This document shows positions 55,230 through 64,000 of a DNA stretch of 64,000 nucleotides, one piece after another. The position numbers and the translations under genes were made by a program. The first letter of the stretch is position 1. Every line of letters starts with the position of its first letter. Under the pieces are notes generated by a model. It saw nothing but the letters and a program-made list of their open reading frames with translations. It was not told the DNA's origin and ran no database searches. Source of the DNA: Argyresthia goedartella (taxonomy: Eukaryota; Arthropoda; Insecta; Lepidoptera; Argyresthiidae); the NCBI GenBank assembly GCA_949825045.1, contig OX463835.1:22151201-22215200 (forward strand). Direction: 5' to 3'.

Positions 55230-56789
55230 TTACTCTGGCGAGACAACAATAGTTTCGCATCACTCCGTGAGTTTTGTCGTGCTTCTTGTTTCTAGAAGAA
55301 TGGTAACATATAAACCTTTTTTGATACTCACTGCGAATCCCTTTTCAAAAAGGTGTGCAGATGAATACGCTGCCGGTGGCGAGCGGTGTGATGATGGAAA
55401 GTAATGTATTAATTCGTTTAATTGAGTAACAGGTATTTAACGGGGCGAGGCGGAAAGAAGTTTTAAGTAAGTTGGTACCTACACAATTCATCATGGCCTC
55501 CACGACACGTCTCCGTCGAGCGACGGCAAACCTGTTACCTACTAATTAATTAATATCCAATTGGATTTTGCTGGTGTGCGCCTGTGCGTAGGTAGCAACC
55601 CCGAATCTGGTTTTAAATACCTATGCCTGCAAAACAATTGCCCTGAAGAGTTGTTGTGATAGGACTTACCTTTTAAAATGTCAGTGTAGTCTTTTAGAGA
55701 CCACTGTACTAGATTTTTTTAGTAACTTCGTCCATTTTCAAATAATACACCAACACAATGAAACTTTTTTCCGTTTGATCAAGAAAATTCGCGGTGCGTG
55801 CGCAAGATGGCGATGCTGGCGGCGGCGGCGGGCACGCACCGTACCTAACTTAATCCCCGCATTCCGCGCCCCGCCTGTGTTACTTGCAATATTGTAGTCG
55901 CCACGATAATGTATACTAGACGCTATCTACGACAATGAAGTGAACGATGTTAATTTTGGTAAAAGTAATGACAACTAATGAATCGTAATGACAGCATTTC
56001 ATAGTAGGCTTAACATCTTGTTATTAGTCCTTACAAATAGGTACACAGATTTCTAGAATGTGTTAATAGACACAACAATCAAAATGTAATGGTTATCGAA
56101 ACAATTGTACGCTCGGCAGAAACTCTACTAGACTGTAACAAAAATTTGTTCCGCATACGAAATCCGGTTTTCTATACATTCTTGTAGCATTGTAAAAAAT
56201 ATTTTTTTCCGCGTACTGCGTACACGACATTCCAGTTGTTTAGGGCCTCAGAAAGGCTTACCTGACTCGTCTCTCGTTGGGGGACGTATTGAATACGGAA
56301 AGCCATACACGCAACCTGACCATGTACCAATGAGATACTTAATTTATCTTAATTACATTATCGGCATTCATGTTTTTGGATGACATGTTAAACTGTAGGT
56401 CCCGGCTACTATCGCCACGTTGTAGTGGCCATAGAACCCCTCCGTCAACCTGCACTGAGCCAACGTGGCGGAGTTTGGTTAATCTTACTCGTATCCGGGT
56501 AAAGCACTGTGAAGAATGCTTTTAAAACAATATGATCACGAATAGTTGCCTAACCATAAGCACGTCACAAGCGTTACAGAGAGATCATTGGAAAAGAGGA
56601 GGGGATAGAAAGTTGAGATGGGTTTTGTTCACATAAAACAATTTATGTGTACTGAATTTAAACCTTAATGAGAGCAGAGTTTGGTACTACAATATACTTA
56701 TACTTACACACAAACAGACGGACACATGAGTGATTCTAAAATGGTTTAGTTTTTATTTTTTTAGGTTCGAAACCCTAACAACAGAAAAT
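55230..56789. other. no gene recognised
   Basis: Mixed DNA with one GC-rich patch (55790-55850: GGTGCGTGCGCAAGATGG, then GGCGGCGGCGGGCACGCACC, whose ends GGTGCGTGC/GCACGCACC are inverted) and many short repeat-like pieces. No frame shows a domain. Confidence 0.5.
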
Positions 56790-57480
56790 TGGGAAATAGA
56801 TTAGAACAACCTGCGATCACTTGCTTCACAGATGGTTCAAAAAGAGAGAGTACAAAACTAGCAGGAGCTGTATACTCTATCGTGAATAGTAACGGACATG
56901 ACAAATCAATTACCTTGGGGATAGCTCCATAAAGATATCATAACTGAAAATTCTTTATGGCCCTTACAAAAAGAAGGTATACAGCAATAAGGCTGACCTA
57001 GAGTAATGGTCTGTGGTAGAATACAATAGCATTTTATTCAGATAGTCATGCAGCATTAAAGGCGCTAAGACAACCAATGAATACATCTGCATTAGTCAAA
57101 GAATGTTAGGCAATCCTAAACTCTTTGGGAAGTACATCGGAAGTAATTATTATATGGGTCATGAAGAGATCCAAGGAAATGAAAATGCCGGTGAGGTAGC
57201 AAGAAACATTGCAGACAAGCGATTTCTTGGGCCAGAACCCAGCACAGCCAAGGTCAAGATCAAGGAAGGAATTACTACGATTTACTTAATTTTGTACAAT
57301 GAATTTAGCAACTGACAGGTGTGGTAACATGTAAACTAACTTGACACTTATCATTGTTGAAGCTTGAACCGAATCCTTCATGCCATCAATGTGGCTTGGA
57401 GGAAACTAGTCAGCACTTTTTGGGAGAATGTGTCATGTATTCAAACATAAGATGGCGAACACTAGGGATGGTTAATATTA
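56790..57480 (+). pseudogene. RNase H domain relic of a LINE
   Basis: Across several stops the translation shows TCFTDGSKRESTKLAGAVYS (first Asp block), FYSDSHAALKALRQP (second Asp block) and, at 57103-57315, GNENAGEVARNIADKRFLGP with the upstream HEEIQ (normally HxGIxGNE). It ends with a zinc-knuckle-like HQCGLEE...SQHFLGEC segment. This is the C-terminal RNase H and CCHC-like end found in I/R1-type LINE ORF2s. Heavily decayed, and no RT portion is seen next to it. Confidence 0.72.
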
Positions 57481-58552
57481 AGCAAAAACACTAAGCAAAC
57501 CTGAAACCTAAATTCAGCGACATACTATAACTCATTAAGAACAAGGAGATTTGGGTGAAACACTGGTAATTGGGTGAAATAGTAGAAATAGAGCACCAAT
57601 CACCCTATGTTTACTGGGCATCCTACCTATCATCTACATCTTTCCAACTTCAGGTCTTAAATTTTGTTACAAGAATATTTCATTTAATTATTTTACAATT
57701 TTATGAGCGGTGGTTATGTCAGCAAACTTATAAATATTCATTTATTTTTGGCTGCTTTTGATCAGGTAATAGAATCATAGGTAGAATAATATCAAATAAT
57801 TATTAAATTAAGTAGATATAGATATAGCAGGTACACCAACACTCACTCCTGATTTTTGAGTTTTAGTTTATTTTTTATGGCTAATACACTAATTATAGAA
57901 TTAAGTTCCATACACCTTTTTGTAAATGTAAACTATAGTCCGAACGATACAGGGAATACTAAAGAGTAGGGACTAGGGCTTACACTAACTGTTAAAATTG
58001 TCTACTTTGAAAAAGAAATGTTTTATTTATTTTATTGATTTTTTTGGGGACGGGATGGGACCATAGATTAAATAACATATTATCGCAATGTCCAGCTTAA
58101 ATTAAGAGATACTTTCGGGATCCACATTTGAGGGAGGCTGGTTAGGCAATGCCGTAATGTAATCAGAGCACATGAGCGAAGATATCCAAAATCATTCTCC
58201 AGATTTCAAAGGATGGGCGGAGATTGTGCGGTATTGAGGAGACTACAAAATGCTTATAAAGGCAAACTTAATCTCATGGCTGGGATGAGTGAAAACACTC
58301 TCTGTAGTAAGCTTCTATGTTGATCTTGGGTCAATAGTGGCACAAATAGATGCTGAAAGTCAGTTTTAAGAGCTTGTTAGGTTAAAATGTTAAGATAAAT
58401 GAGTTACCTATGTAGAATGACAAATAATATGTTAAGAATCCACTGTTACTTGCTAAGTATGTAACCTTTATAAAGTTACTTTATTAGTAAAAATAGAAAG
58501 ATTATCAAATAAATAAAATCAAATAAAATAAATAAATAGTTAAGATATTCAC
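57481..58552. other. no gene seen
   Basis: AT-rich, with no coding signature. It lies just downstream (minus sense) of the proposed ZAD exon 1, so it is the start of intron 1. Confidence 0.5.
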
Positions 58553-58717
58553 CTGCGTCTCAGTGAGGATGTTCAAGTAGTACTGCTTCTGTGTCACATC
58601 ATCGAGCATGTGTGTAGTGCGTGTCGCACACAGACAAGCCGTGCACAGTTGATGCACAGTTGAGTCCACTTCTACAAATTCCTCCTTGACATCTACTGTT
58701 GTCTGATAGTCCTCCAT
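58553..58717 (-). CDS. ZAD domain, first half (proposed exon 1 of the zinc-finger gene)
   Basis: 165 bp, 55 codons from ATG at 58717 to a donor (ACGCAG then GTGAATATC), phase 0. It encodes MEDYQTTVDVKEEFVEVDST, then LCTACLCATRTTHMLDD and KQYYLNILTETQ: an acidic start and the first Cys-X2-Cys pair of a ZAD, ending just where exon 2 (27728) takes up with the second pair. ZAD modules dimerise and tether insect C2H2 factors to partners. In-frame upstream codons exist, but the ATG at 58717 is the first. Joining to 27585-27728 and 3431-4969 rests on domain completeness and matching phase, not on transcript evidence. Confidence 0.8.
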
Positions 58718-59040
58718 CTCACAATACACGTGTTATTAAAGGTAGGTACTTGTACTTGTGAATCGAGGCAGAAAACTTGGCACGATTTATTATCACATTA
58801 GGTTCCTTCTACGGACACCACAAGCAAAGTTCTTGTATTACTTGCCTCCGGATCACAGATATTATACTAGCTCCAGACAATCCACACGCAACGCGATATT
58901 TGTAATTTGTTTGTACGAAGTTTTTTTTTCTTTTTGTATTTTATGGCCTGGTTTCAAAGACCTTTGGGCCTTTACGGTGAAAAAAGCACAAGCAGTTTTG
59001 AAATTTAGAAACATACCAACAAAATGTCCTGCCATGCCAG
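58718..59040 (-). promoter_or_regulatory. presumed 5' UTR and promoter region of the ZAD gene
   Basis: Sequence between the ZAD start codon and the Tc1-like element. It includes a T-run (58919-58929) and no strong TATA box. The reading frames on both strands (58758-59063) have no domain. Its role is inferred from position only. Confidence 0.3.
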
Positions 59041-59188
59041 TACAGCGCCACAAAGTAATCTGATCCGGTGGCGAAACTGGTAGGTACTACGTAATGTCAT
59101 TTTGAAATGTCATAATGTTGTCAAGTTTGTTGTTGTGCACAACGCCTGGTGTTTTATTCATTATTTTATCGTTTTAATGATATAAATA

Positions 59189-60606
59189 ATGCCGAAAGCA
59201 TTGAACAGTGCCGCGAGAAACACTATTTTAAATGTTTTAGCATTTATGCAGGAAGAGAAACGTTTAAATGCGCCGATAAAACCATTTGAAAAACTGTATG
59301 ACCGAGTTGCTGCTGCTACAGGTTAATGTTGCCAGTTGTTGTTCTATGAATCACCCATTTCTATCCAGTAGTCGATGGCATGGTTCCTACAAGTACTTGA
59401 GTTCTATTTTGCAGGTGAAAGTGAACGGTTTGTAGGACAATTAGATAAAGAACAAAAACAGGCAGATGCTACTGGCTCAAAAATTTCTACTCCAGGGCAA
59501 AAAAGTGACCTCGGTGTCATCAGAAGAAAAATTCATGAATTTTACACAATGAAGAAAGAAATACCTACCATCCCAAAATTACTGAATGTTCTACGAGACG
59601 AAATCGATTTTAATGCTAGTCGTGAAACCCTCAAAAAGTAATTGCGTGAAATTGGTTTTCGATACAAGAAAACGCAATCCAATAGAAAAGTCCTCATTGA
59701 GCGCAATGATATATCTGCTTTACGGACATCTTATCTGCATAAAATAAAGCAAAACTAATGCGGTGAAAAAAAGCCTGTAATATTTTTGGATGAGACTTTT
59801 ATACACTCGTCATACACGGCTGGTCGCTGTTGGCAAAGTAATGATGTTGACGGTGTTTTGAATCCTGTATCAAAAGGAAATAGATAGATTATAGTTCATG
59901 CGGGGGGAGAAACAGGGTTTGTTGAGAATGCATTACTTGTTTTTAAATCGAACACTAAAAGTGGCGATTACCATGACGAAATGAATAATAGCAATTTAAA
60001 AAAATGGGTAACAGAAAAGTTGTTGCCTAATTTACATACAGACACTTTAATTGTAATGGATAACGCTCCTTACCATAGTATTTGTATTAACAAATGCCCT
60101 AATTCAAATACTAAAAAAGCAGATATGCAGAATTGGCTTACTGAAAATAATGTGGAGTTCAATGAAAGTTTCACTAAACCCCAGCTGTATGAATTAATAA
60201 AAAGGCAAAGACCAGCAAAACAATGTGAAATTGATAATTTACTAAGAGACAATGGGCACACTGTCCTTAGATTGCCCCCCTATCATTGCGATTTAAACGC
60301 AATAGAAATGATCTGGAGTTCAAAGAAACGTCATGTTGCAGAACATAACATTGGAAAGTCAAAGGCTGAAATGCCGCAGTTAGTCGCAGAAGCATTTAAC
60401 AAAATATCAGCAGCAGAATGGAAAAAATACTGTGCCCATGTAAAGAACATCGAAAATGAGTACCTAAAAAAGACATTTATTTAGATGAACCATTTATCGT
60501 AAATTTAGAAAGAGATAGTGGAAGTGAAAGCAGTGATTCAGACGAAGTGACCTATGATTTCGCAGATGATTGTCTACATGATCATAATTATTGCATTAAA
60601 ATATAA
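59189..60606 (+). pseudogene. IS630/Tc1-type DDE transposase, broken
   Basis: Exon 1 59189-59321 (MPKALNSAARNTILNVLAF, ending in phase 1) joins exon 2 at 59415 (GESERFVGQLDKEQ). The DDE core follows: Asp in VIFLDETFIHSS, Asp in LIVMDNAPYHS, third acidic residue (Glu) in CDLNAIEMIWSSKK. Stops at 59640, about 59757 and about 59884 interrupt it, all single-base-type lesions. Near 60470 an A-run indel moves the acidic C-terminal tail (LERDSGSESSDSDEVTYD) out of frame, giving a stop at 60484. An intact relative would cut and paste the element at TA sites. Confidence 0.85.
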
Positions 60607-60685
60607 TCATAATCCTATAAAATAATTACAGGATTATAATTATATTATTATGATCATCAATAATTATAATCATTGAGACAATCAT
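60566..60685. repeat. AT-rich imperfect hairpin
   Basis: ATGATTGTCT (60566-60575) pairs with AGACAATCAT (60676-60685), and about 28 bp of each arm match with about three differences. An inner pair, ATAATCATAATCCT, is complementary to the sequence near 60632-60646. It lies at the 3' end of the transposase gene. Confidence 0.7.
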
Positions 60686-60899
60686 ATATATAAATATAAG
60701 AGTAAATATGAAAAATTCTCAATTATTATTATTTACGCACTTATTTTTAATTCTGGCATTTTCACCAAACAACCGTGGAAATTCCATGTAGCGCGGCAAC
60801 ACTAAATTCGACCATAGCGACGCTGATACCTGATTAGAAAGATTTGTGGCACTGTACCTACTTTAAAATATCGTCACCTCAGAGCATTTCACGATGTTT

Positions 60900-61463
60900 T
60901 CTTTTTATTTTTTTAAATCACAGCCCGTCCTTCAAGGTTCTATCTGCATCAAAGAATGTCAAAAAATTGTGTATGGTTCGCAAGATATTGACGAAACAAT
61001 AAATTTCAATTTTTTATTTTGATGCATCAAGGTTCCAAGTGAAATTTGTATGACTGATAGAACTATGTTTTTCAAATATGCTCGATATTGATAACATGTA
61101 ACCAGGCTGTATCTCATGAACTATTATAGTTAGTTGAAATTTTTACAGATGATTAATTTCTATAGCCGCTATAGCAACAAATAATAAAAAAATGAATAAA
61201 ATAAATATTTCAGGGGGCTTCCATACAACAAATGTAATTTTTTTGCAAGTTATTGCCCGATATTGATAGCGGCACCAGGTAGACGCTAGAATTATTCAAT
61301 GAATATTTGGTTAACTATTCACTTTAAAAATAGATAATTAAAATAAAATTAAACAAATATTTTAGAGGAGCTCCTATATAACAGACATGTTTTTTTTACC
61401 TTTTTTAAAGGTAATGGTACGGAACCATTCGTGCGCCAGTCCGACTCGCACTTGGCCGGTTTT
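60900..61463 (-). repeat. lepidopteran interspersed repeat, longer copy
   Basis: It ends on the plus strand with GGTACGGAACCATTCGTGCG, then CCAGTCCGACTCGCACTTGG and CCGGTTTTC, the reverse complement of the piece at 27888-28010. Inside are GGGGGCTTCCATACAACAAA and CAGGCTGTATCTCATGAACT, landmarks of a repeat I recall from many moth genomes. Two diverged copies of the middle module seem to follow one another (61205-61290 and 61360-61420). Confidence 0.7.
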
Positions 61464-63031
61464 CTTTTATTTATTTACTTCATCATGACCAATTCTGAGT
61501 TTGTAAAATATCCCAATACTAATTTACTAACAGAAATATCTTGATTTACTGTAATTTCACTATGGCAATTTGTCAGCTTACATGATAATATGGTAAAATT
61601 AAAATTATAAAGCAAATCATAGCGAAACGCCGATATCAGCCTGTCAACGTTTAAAATCGATCTAGCGCAAAACAGTTACTGCCCCATATAGAACCATGTT
61701 GAACTGAGGCGACGAAAGTATTAAAAAGAAAAATCTATTATACGAAAATTCTACCAAGATTTTCATTAACTATTTTGAGAAATATTCTAAATAAAGCACA
61801 CATATTTATCATAAATAAATAGTATAATCGTTATTACTAAATCAATTACATTTAAGCATCTCGGTCGAGAGTTCGAATGAAGTACAGCCATAAGTCAAAT
61901 CTTGTTTAACGTGTAATATGGTTTTTATCAATCAGATAAAAACCTCGATAAGGTTTACATAAAGCGTTTTCCCCATTTTTATCTTTACTCAACCAAGCAG
62001 AGAATTCAGGGTTTTGTTCCCAGTCTGCCCTGTGTTTCTGTTCGTATCTGCGCTTCATCTTTAGAAATTATTGCCCGCTCCGAACCAAACTAGCAAACAC
62101 AAGTATCACACAAACACAAAAATTCGGCCATCATCAGGGAGTATAAACCACTACCGGGGGTATACCCTGAAGCTGTGACAAACCTCACTTTGTTTAAAGC
62201 ATGGACGTAATTACGGCCATGGTTAAAAGAGAAAGATTGATACGAAAAACGCAATGAGAGACAAGGAAAGCGTAATTTAAAAAAATACAGCTTAACCACA
62301 GCTTGAGTTATTTCTTTTCAGTTCTGTCAGGTGAAAATACTAAAGAAAAACCAGAATTATTTCTACCAATATTATACTCAGCTTTGGCACTAAAATTATG
62401 ATGTACTAAAATTATTCTATAAACATTCTGCAGTGCCTCAAATATACTAATTTGGTAGTGAAAATACAAAAACTGCCACACTAAACACAAGTCACAAGTC
62501 AAGTCAGGCTATGATTAGGGATGTGAAAAAATAATAGATTATAGAAAAAATCGAAAATTAAATTACAAAAAAATATTTTCAACATCGGTTTTTTTTTTTT
62601 TTTTTTTGTTTCAGTCGATTTTTATTTGCTTGGATGTCATCATCAGCCTGTCAGGGAACGCACCCACAACAGTGCTGCACAACAACCAACAGGTTGGGTA
62701 TAAGTGCCTCCTCATGCACTCGTATACACCACTCAACTCGGTAACATTGAACGCCATCTATTCCTGCAATAACCGAGTTTCCTGTTCTTACCACGTCCGC
62801 GTAACCCCGTTTTACGGTAGTACCGATTTAACCCGTATTACAAAGGATTTTTAGACGTACTAATGTATCTGTACCAATGTTGTGAGTCTTGTGAGATTAT
62901 TATGTTTAAACATAACATATCGGAATCAATTTTATATCTCCCATTAGGGTTTCAATCGCATTATTTTTGTTTGTGGTTATTGTATTTATAACATTGGTGA
63001 AAATCTGTATCTAACAACTAACGGCCTGAAA
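61464..63031. other. no gene; possible LINE 5' UTR at right end
   Basis: AT-rich DNA, a T-run at 62588-62608, and a more balanced segment (62610-63031) that could be the 5' UTR or upstream part of the LINE whose ORF2 starts at 63032. The frame 62606-62854 has no LINE ORF1 features. No ORF1 is visible upstream, so the LINE is either 5'-truncated or its ORF1 is lost. Confidence 0.45.
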
Positions 63032-64000
63032 ATGACTTATGATAACCTTAATTTAAAAATATATTATCAGAACGCAAGGGGCTTACGTACCAAATCTTCA
63101 ACTTTTTACCGCAATATTTGTATGAGTCATTATGGTATTATAATGATTACCGAGACTTGGTTAGTCGAGGGAATCAAGGATTCGGAGTTGTTTGATGGGA
63201 GGTATGTGGTTTGGCGCAGGGACTGGGACTACAGTGTAACTAATCAGAAGTATGGAGGTGGTGTTTTGATTGCCACACGGAGGGATCTTACGATCACGCC
63301 GCAGCCCGCCTTTTATTCTAGCGCCGAAGATCTTTGGCTAACTTTGACCCTTAGTAATAAACCCAATTCATCGACTAGCATTCATATATGTGTTGTTTAT
63401 TTATGCGGCCAAAAACTGGGATTCAATTTTTCTCAGCAAGCTCAGCACTTTTTTAATAGTTTGGAATCGTTGTTAATTGAATATCCAGACCATAAATATT
63501 TGATTGTAGGTGATTTTAATTTGAGCAATATACGTTGGACTCCTAGTATTAATACTGATGGCGCTTTTGACCCTGGTAACTATGTCTCACATGATGAAAC
63601 CCATTTAGTGGATTCCGTTAACCTTTTGAATATAAATCAGTATAACGGAATTAAAAACGCGTATGATAAAATTCTCGATCTAGTTCTCTCGACGGATTAT
63701 GTCTCGGTATCCGATTGTAGTAATGATTCCCTTGTTCCAGTCGATCCCCACCATGGGGCGCTTTTTTGTATACTGCCTTTGAGTGACCATGATGTGCTAG
63801 ATCGGCCACCTCTTAATAAGTTTTTGTTTTTCAAGGGTGACTATGATTCTATTAATAGTGAAGTGGCTAAAATTGACTGGGATACGGAGTTAAGTAATCT
63901 TAACCTAGAAGAGGCATCCAATTATTTTTATAATTATTTCAATTATTTAAGGAATAAATACATTCCACACAAAATTGTTACTACTAAAACCTACCCTCAG
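63032..64000 (+). CDS. LINE ORF2, endonuclease part, open to the window edge
   Basis: 323 codons without a stop, continuing past the window. APE-type endonuclease motifs: IYYQNARGLRTK (Asn), MITETWLVEG (Glu), KYGGGVLIATRRDL, LIVGDFNLSNIRW (catalytic Asp-Phe-Asn), KILDLVLSTDYVS, and DPHHGALFCILP in the place of the usual SDHH/L. The segment after it (FKGDYDSINSEVAKIDW) is the linker to RT. The protein nicks target DNA for target-primed reverse transcription. It is of the same type as the decayed endonuclease at 24706-25860, but undamaged. The start ATG is the first in frame; upstream sequence is AT-rich UTR-like. Confidence 0.9.
   Translation, partial: MTYDNLNLKIYYQNARGLRTKSSTFYRNICMSHYGIIMITETWLVEGIKDSELFDGRYVVWRRDWDYSVTNQKYGGGVLIATRRDLTITPQPAFYSSAEDLWLTLTLSNKPNSSTSIHICVVYLCGQKLGFNFSQQAQHFFNSLESLLIEYPDHKYLIVGDFNLSNIRWTPSINTDGAFDPGNYVSHDETHLVDSVNLLNINQYNGIKNAYDKILDLVLSTDYVSVSDCSNDSLVPVDPHHGALFCILPLSDHDVLDRPPLNKFLFFKGDYDSINSEVAKIDWDTELSNLNLEEASNYFYNYFNYLRNKYIPHKIVTTKTYPQ

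Larger units (their letters stand above)
59043..60854 (+). mobile_element. Tc1/mariner-IS630 transposon with TA target duplication
   Basis: The left end CAGCGCCACAAA (59043) and the reverse complement of the right end, CAGTGCCACAAA (60854), match with one difference. Weaker similarity follows (CTGATCCGG/CTAATCAGG). Both ends are flanked by TA (59041-59042, 60855-60856), the target signature of this superfamily. The element is about 1.8 kb and contains a single transposase gene with one intron. Confidence 0.82.

Noticed and set aside
58758..59063. 101-codon plus-strand frame upstream of the ZAD exon
   Set aside because: There is no recognisable domain. It crosses the left end of the Tc1-like element and a T-run, so it is not a credible gene.
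62606..62854. 82-codon frame before the last LINE as its ORF1
   Set aside because: It lacks coiled coil, zinc knuckle, RRM and PHD features, and is too short.

Overview
The window looks like a moth or butterfly (Lepidoptera) chromosome segment: AT-rich, intron-containing, and mostly made of transposable elements. Support for this comes from a ZAD-type C2H2 zinc-finger gene, an errantivirus with a TGGCGCAG-type primer-binding site, BEL/Pao, copia, RTE and PHD-ORF1 LINE elements, and the 'CTCGCACTTGGCCGG' repeat that I know from lepidopteran genomes. Nothing looks bacterial: there are no operons, ribosome-binding sites or CRISPR arrays.

Only one host gene is convincing, and it runs on the minus strand across almost the whole window. 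Exon 1 (58553-58717) and exon 2 (27585-27728) each encode one Cys-pair half of a ZAD domain. Exon 3 (3431-4969) encodes a run of 14 C2H2 fingers. All the splice junctions I propose are phase 0. The introns would be about 31 kb and 22.6 kb and are filled with transposons. Beyond the stop codon, further fingers lie in decay (3100-3430).

Layout from left to right. 1-3100: sparse DNA with a small TIR element and a 194-bp fold-back. 5.1-5.3 kb: SINE fragment. 5.5-13.6 kb: a minus-strand LINE split by a complete PIF/Harbinger transposon (5903-10276) with matching TIRs and a CAG target duplication; its five-exon transposase reads open throughout. 13.6-19.8 kb: an errantivirus (5' LTR, PBS, gag, broken pol, broken env) lacking its 3' LTR. 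It abuts, tail to tail, a zinc-finger/RT non-LTR element (19.8-21.7 kb) that also lacks its 3' end. 22.5-27.3 kb: a decayed LINE with a PHD-like ORF1. 28.2-46.8 kb: three tandem, nearly identical 6.2-kb units, each holding a BEL/Pao element with a baculovirus-F-like envelope remnant, two opposed LINE ends, a MULE fragment and an RTE fragment. 47.0-51.3 kb: a nearly complete copia element inserted in RTE sequence. 51.9-55.2 kb: a long-TIR DNA element carrying a LINE insertion, a two-exon mini-gene and a MITE. 56.8-57.5 kb: RNase H relic. 59.0-60.9 kb: a Tc1/mariner-IS630 element. 63.0-64.0 kb: the open 5' part of a LINE ORF2 that runs off the window.

The main points of interest are the 55-kb split ZAD gene, the young tandem triplication with a GAA microhomology junction, the apparently intact Harbinger transposase, and a recurring class of perfect or near-perfect palindromes (1716-1909, 5990-6057, 6900-6957, 34084-34131 and its copies, 48113-48178). 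I saw no clearly novel multi-gene system. All homology calls are from reading the translated sequence and recalled family motifs; no database search was run.
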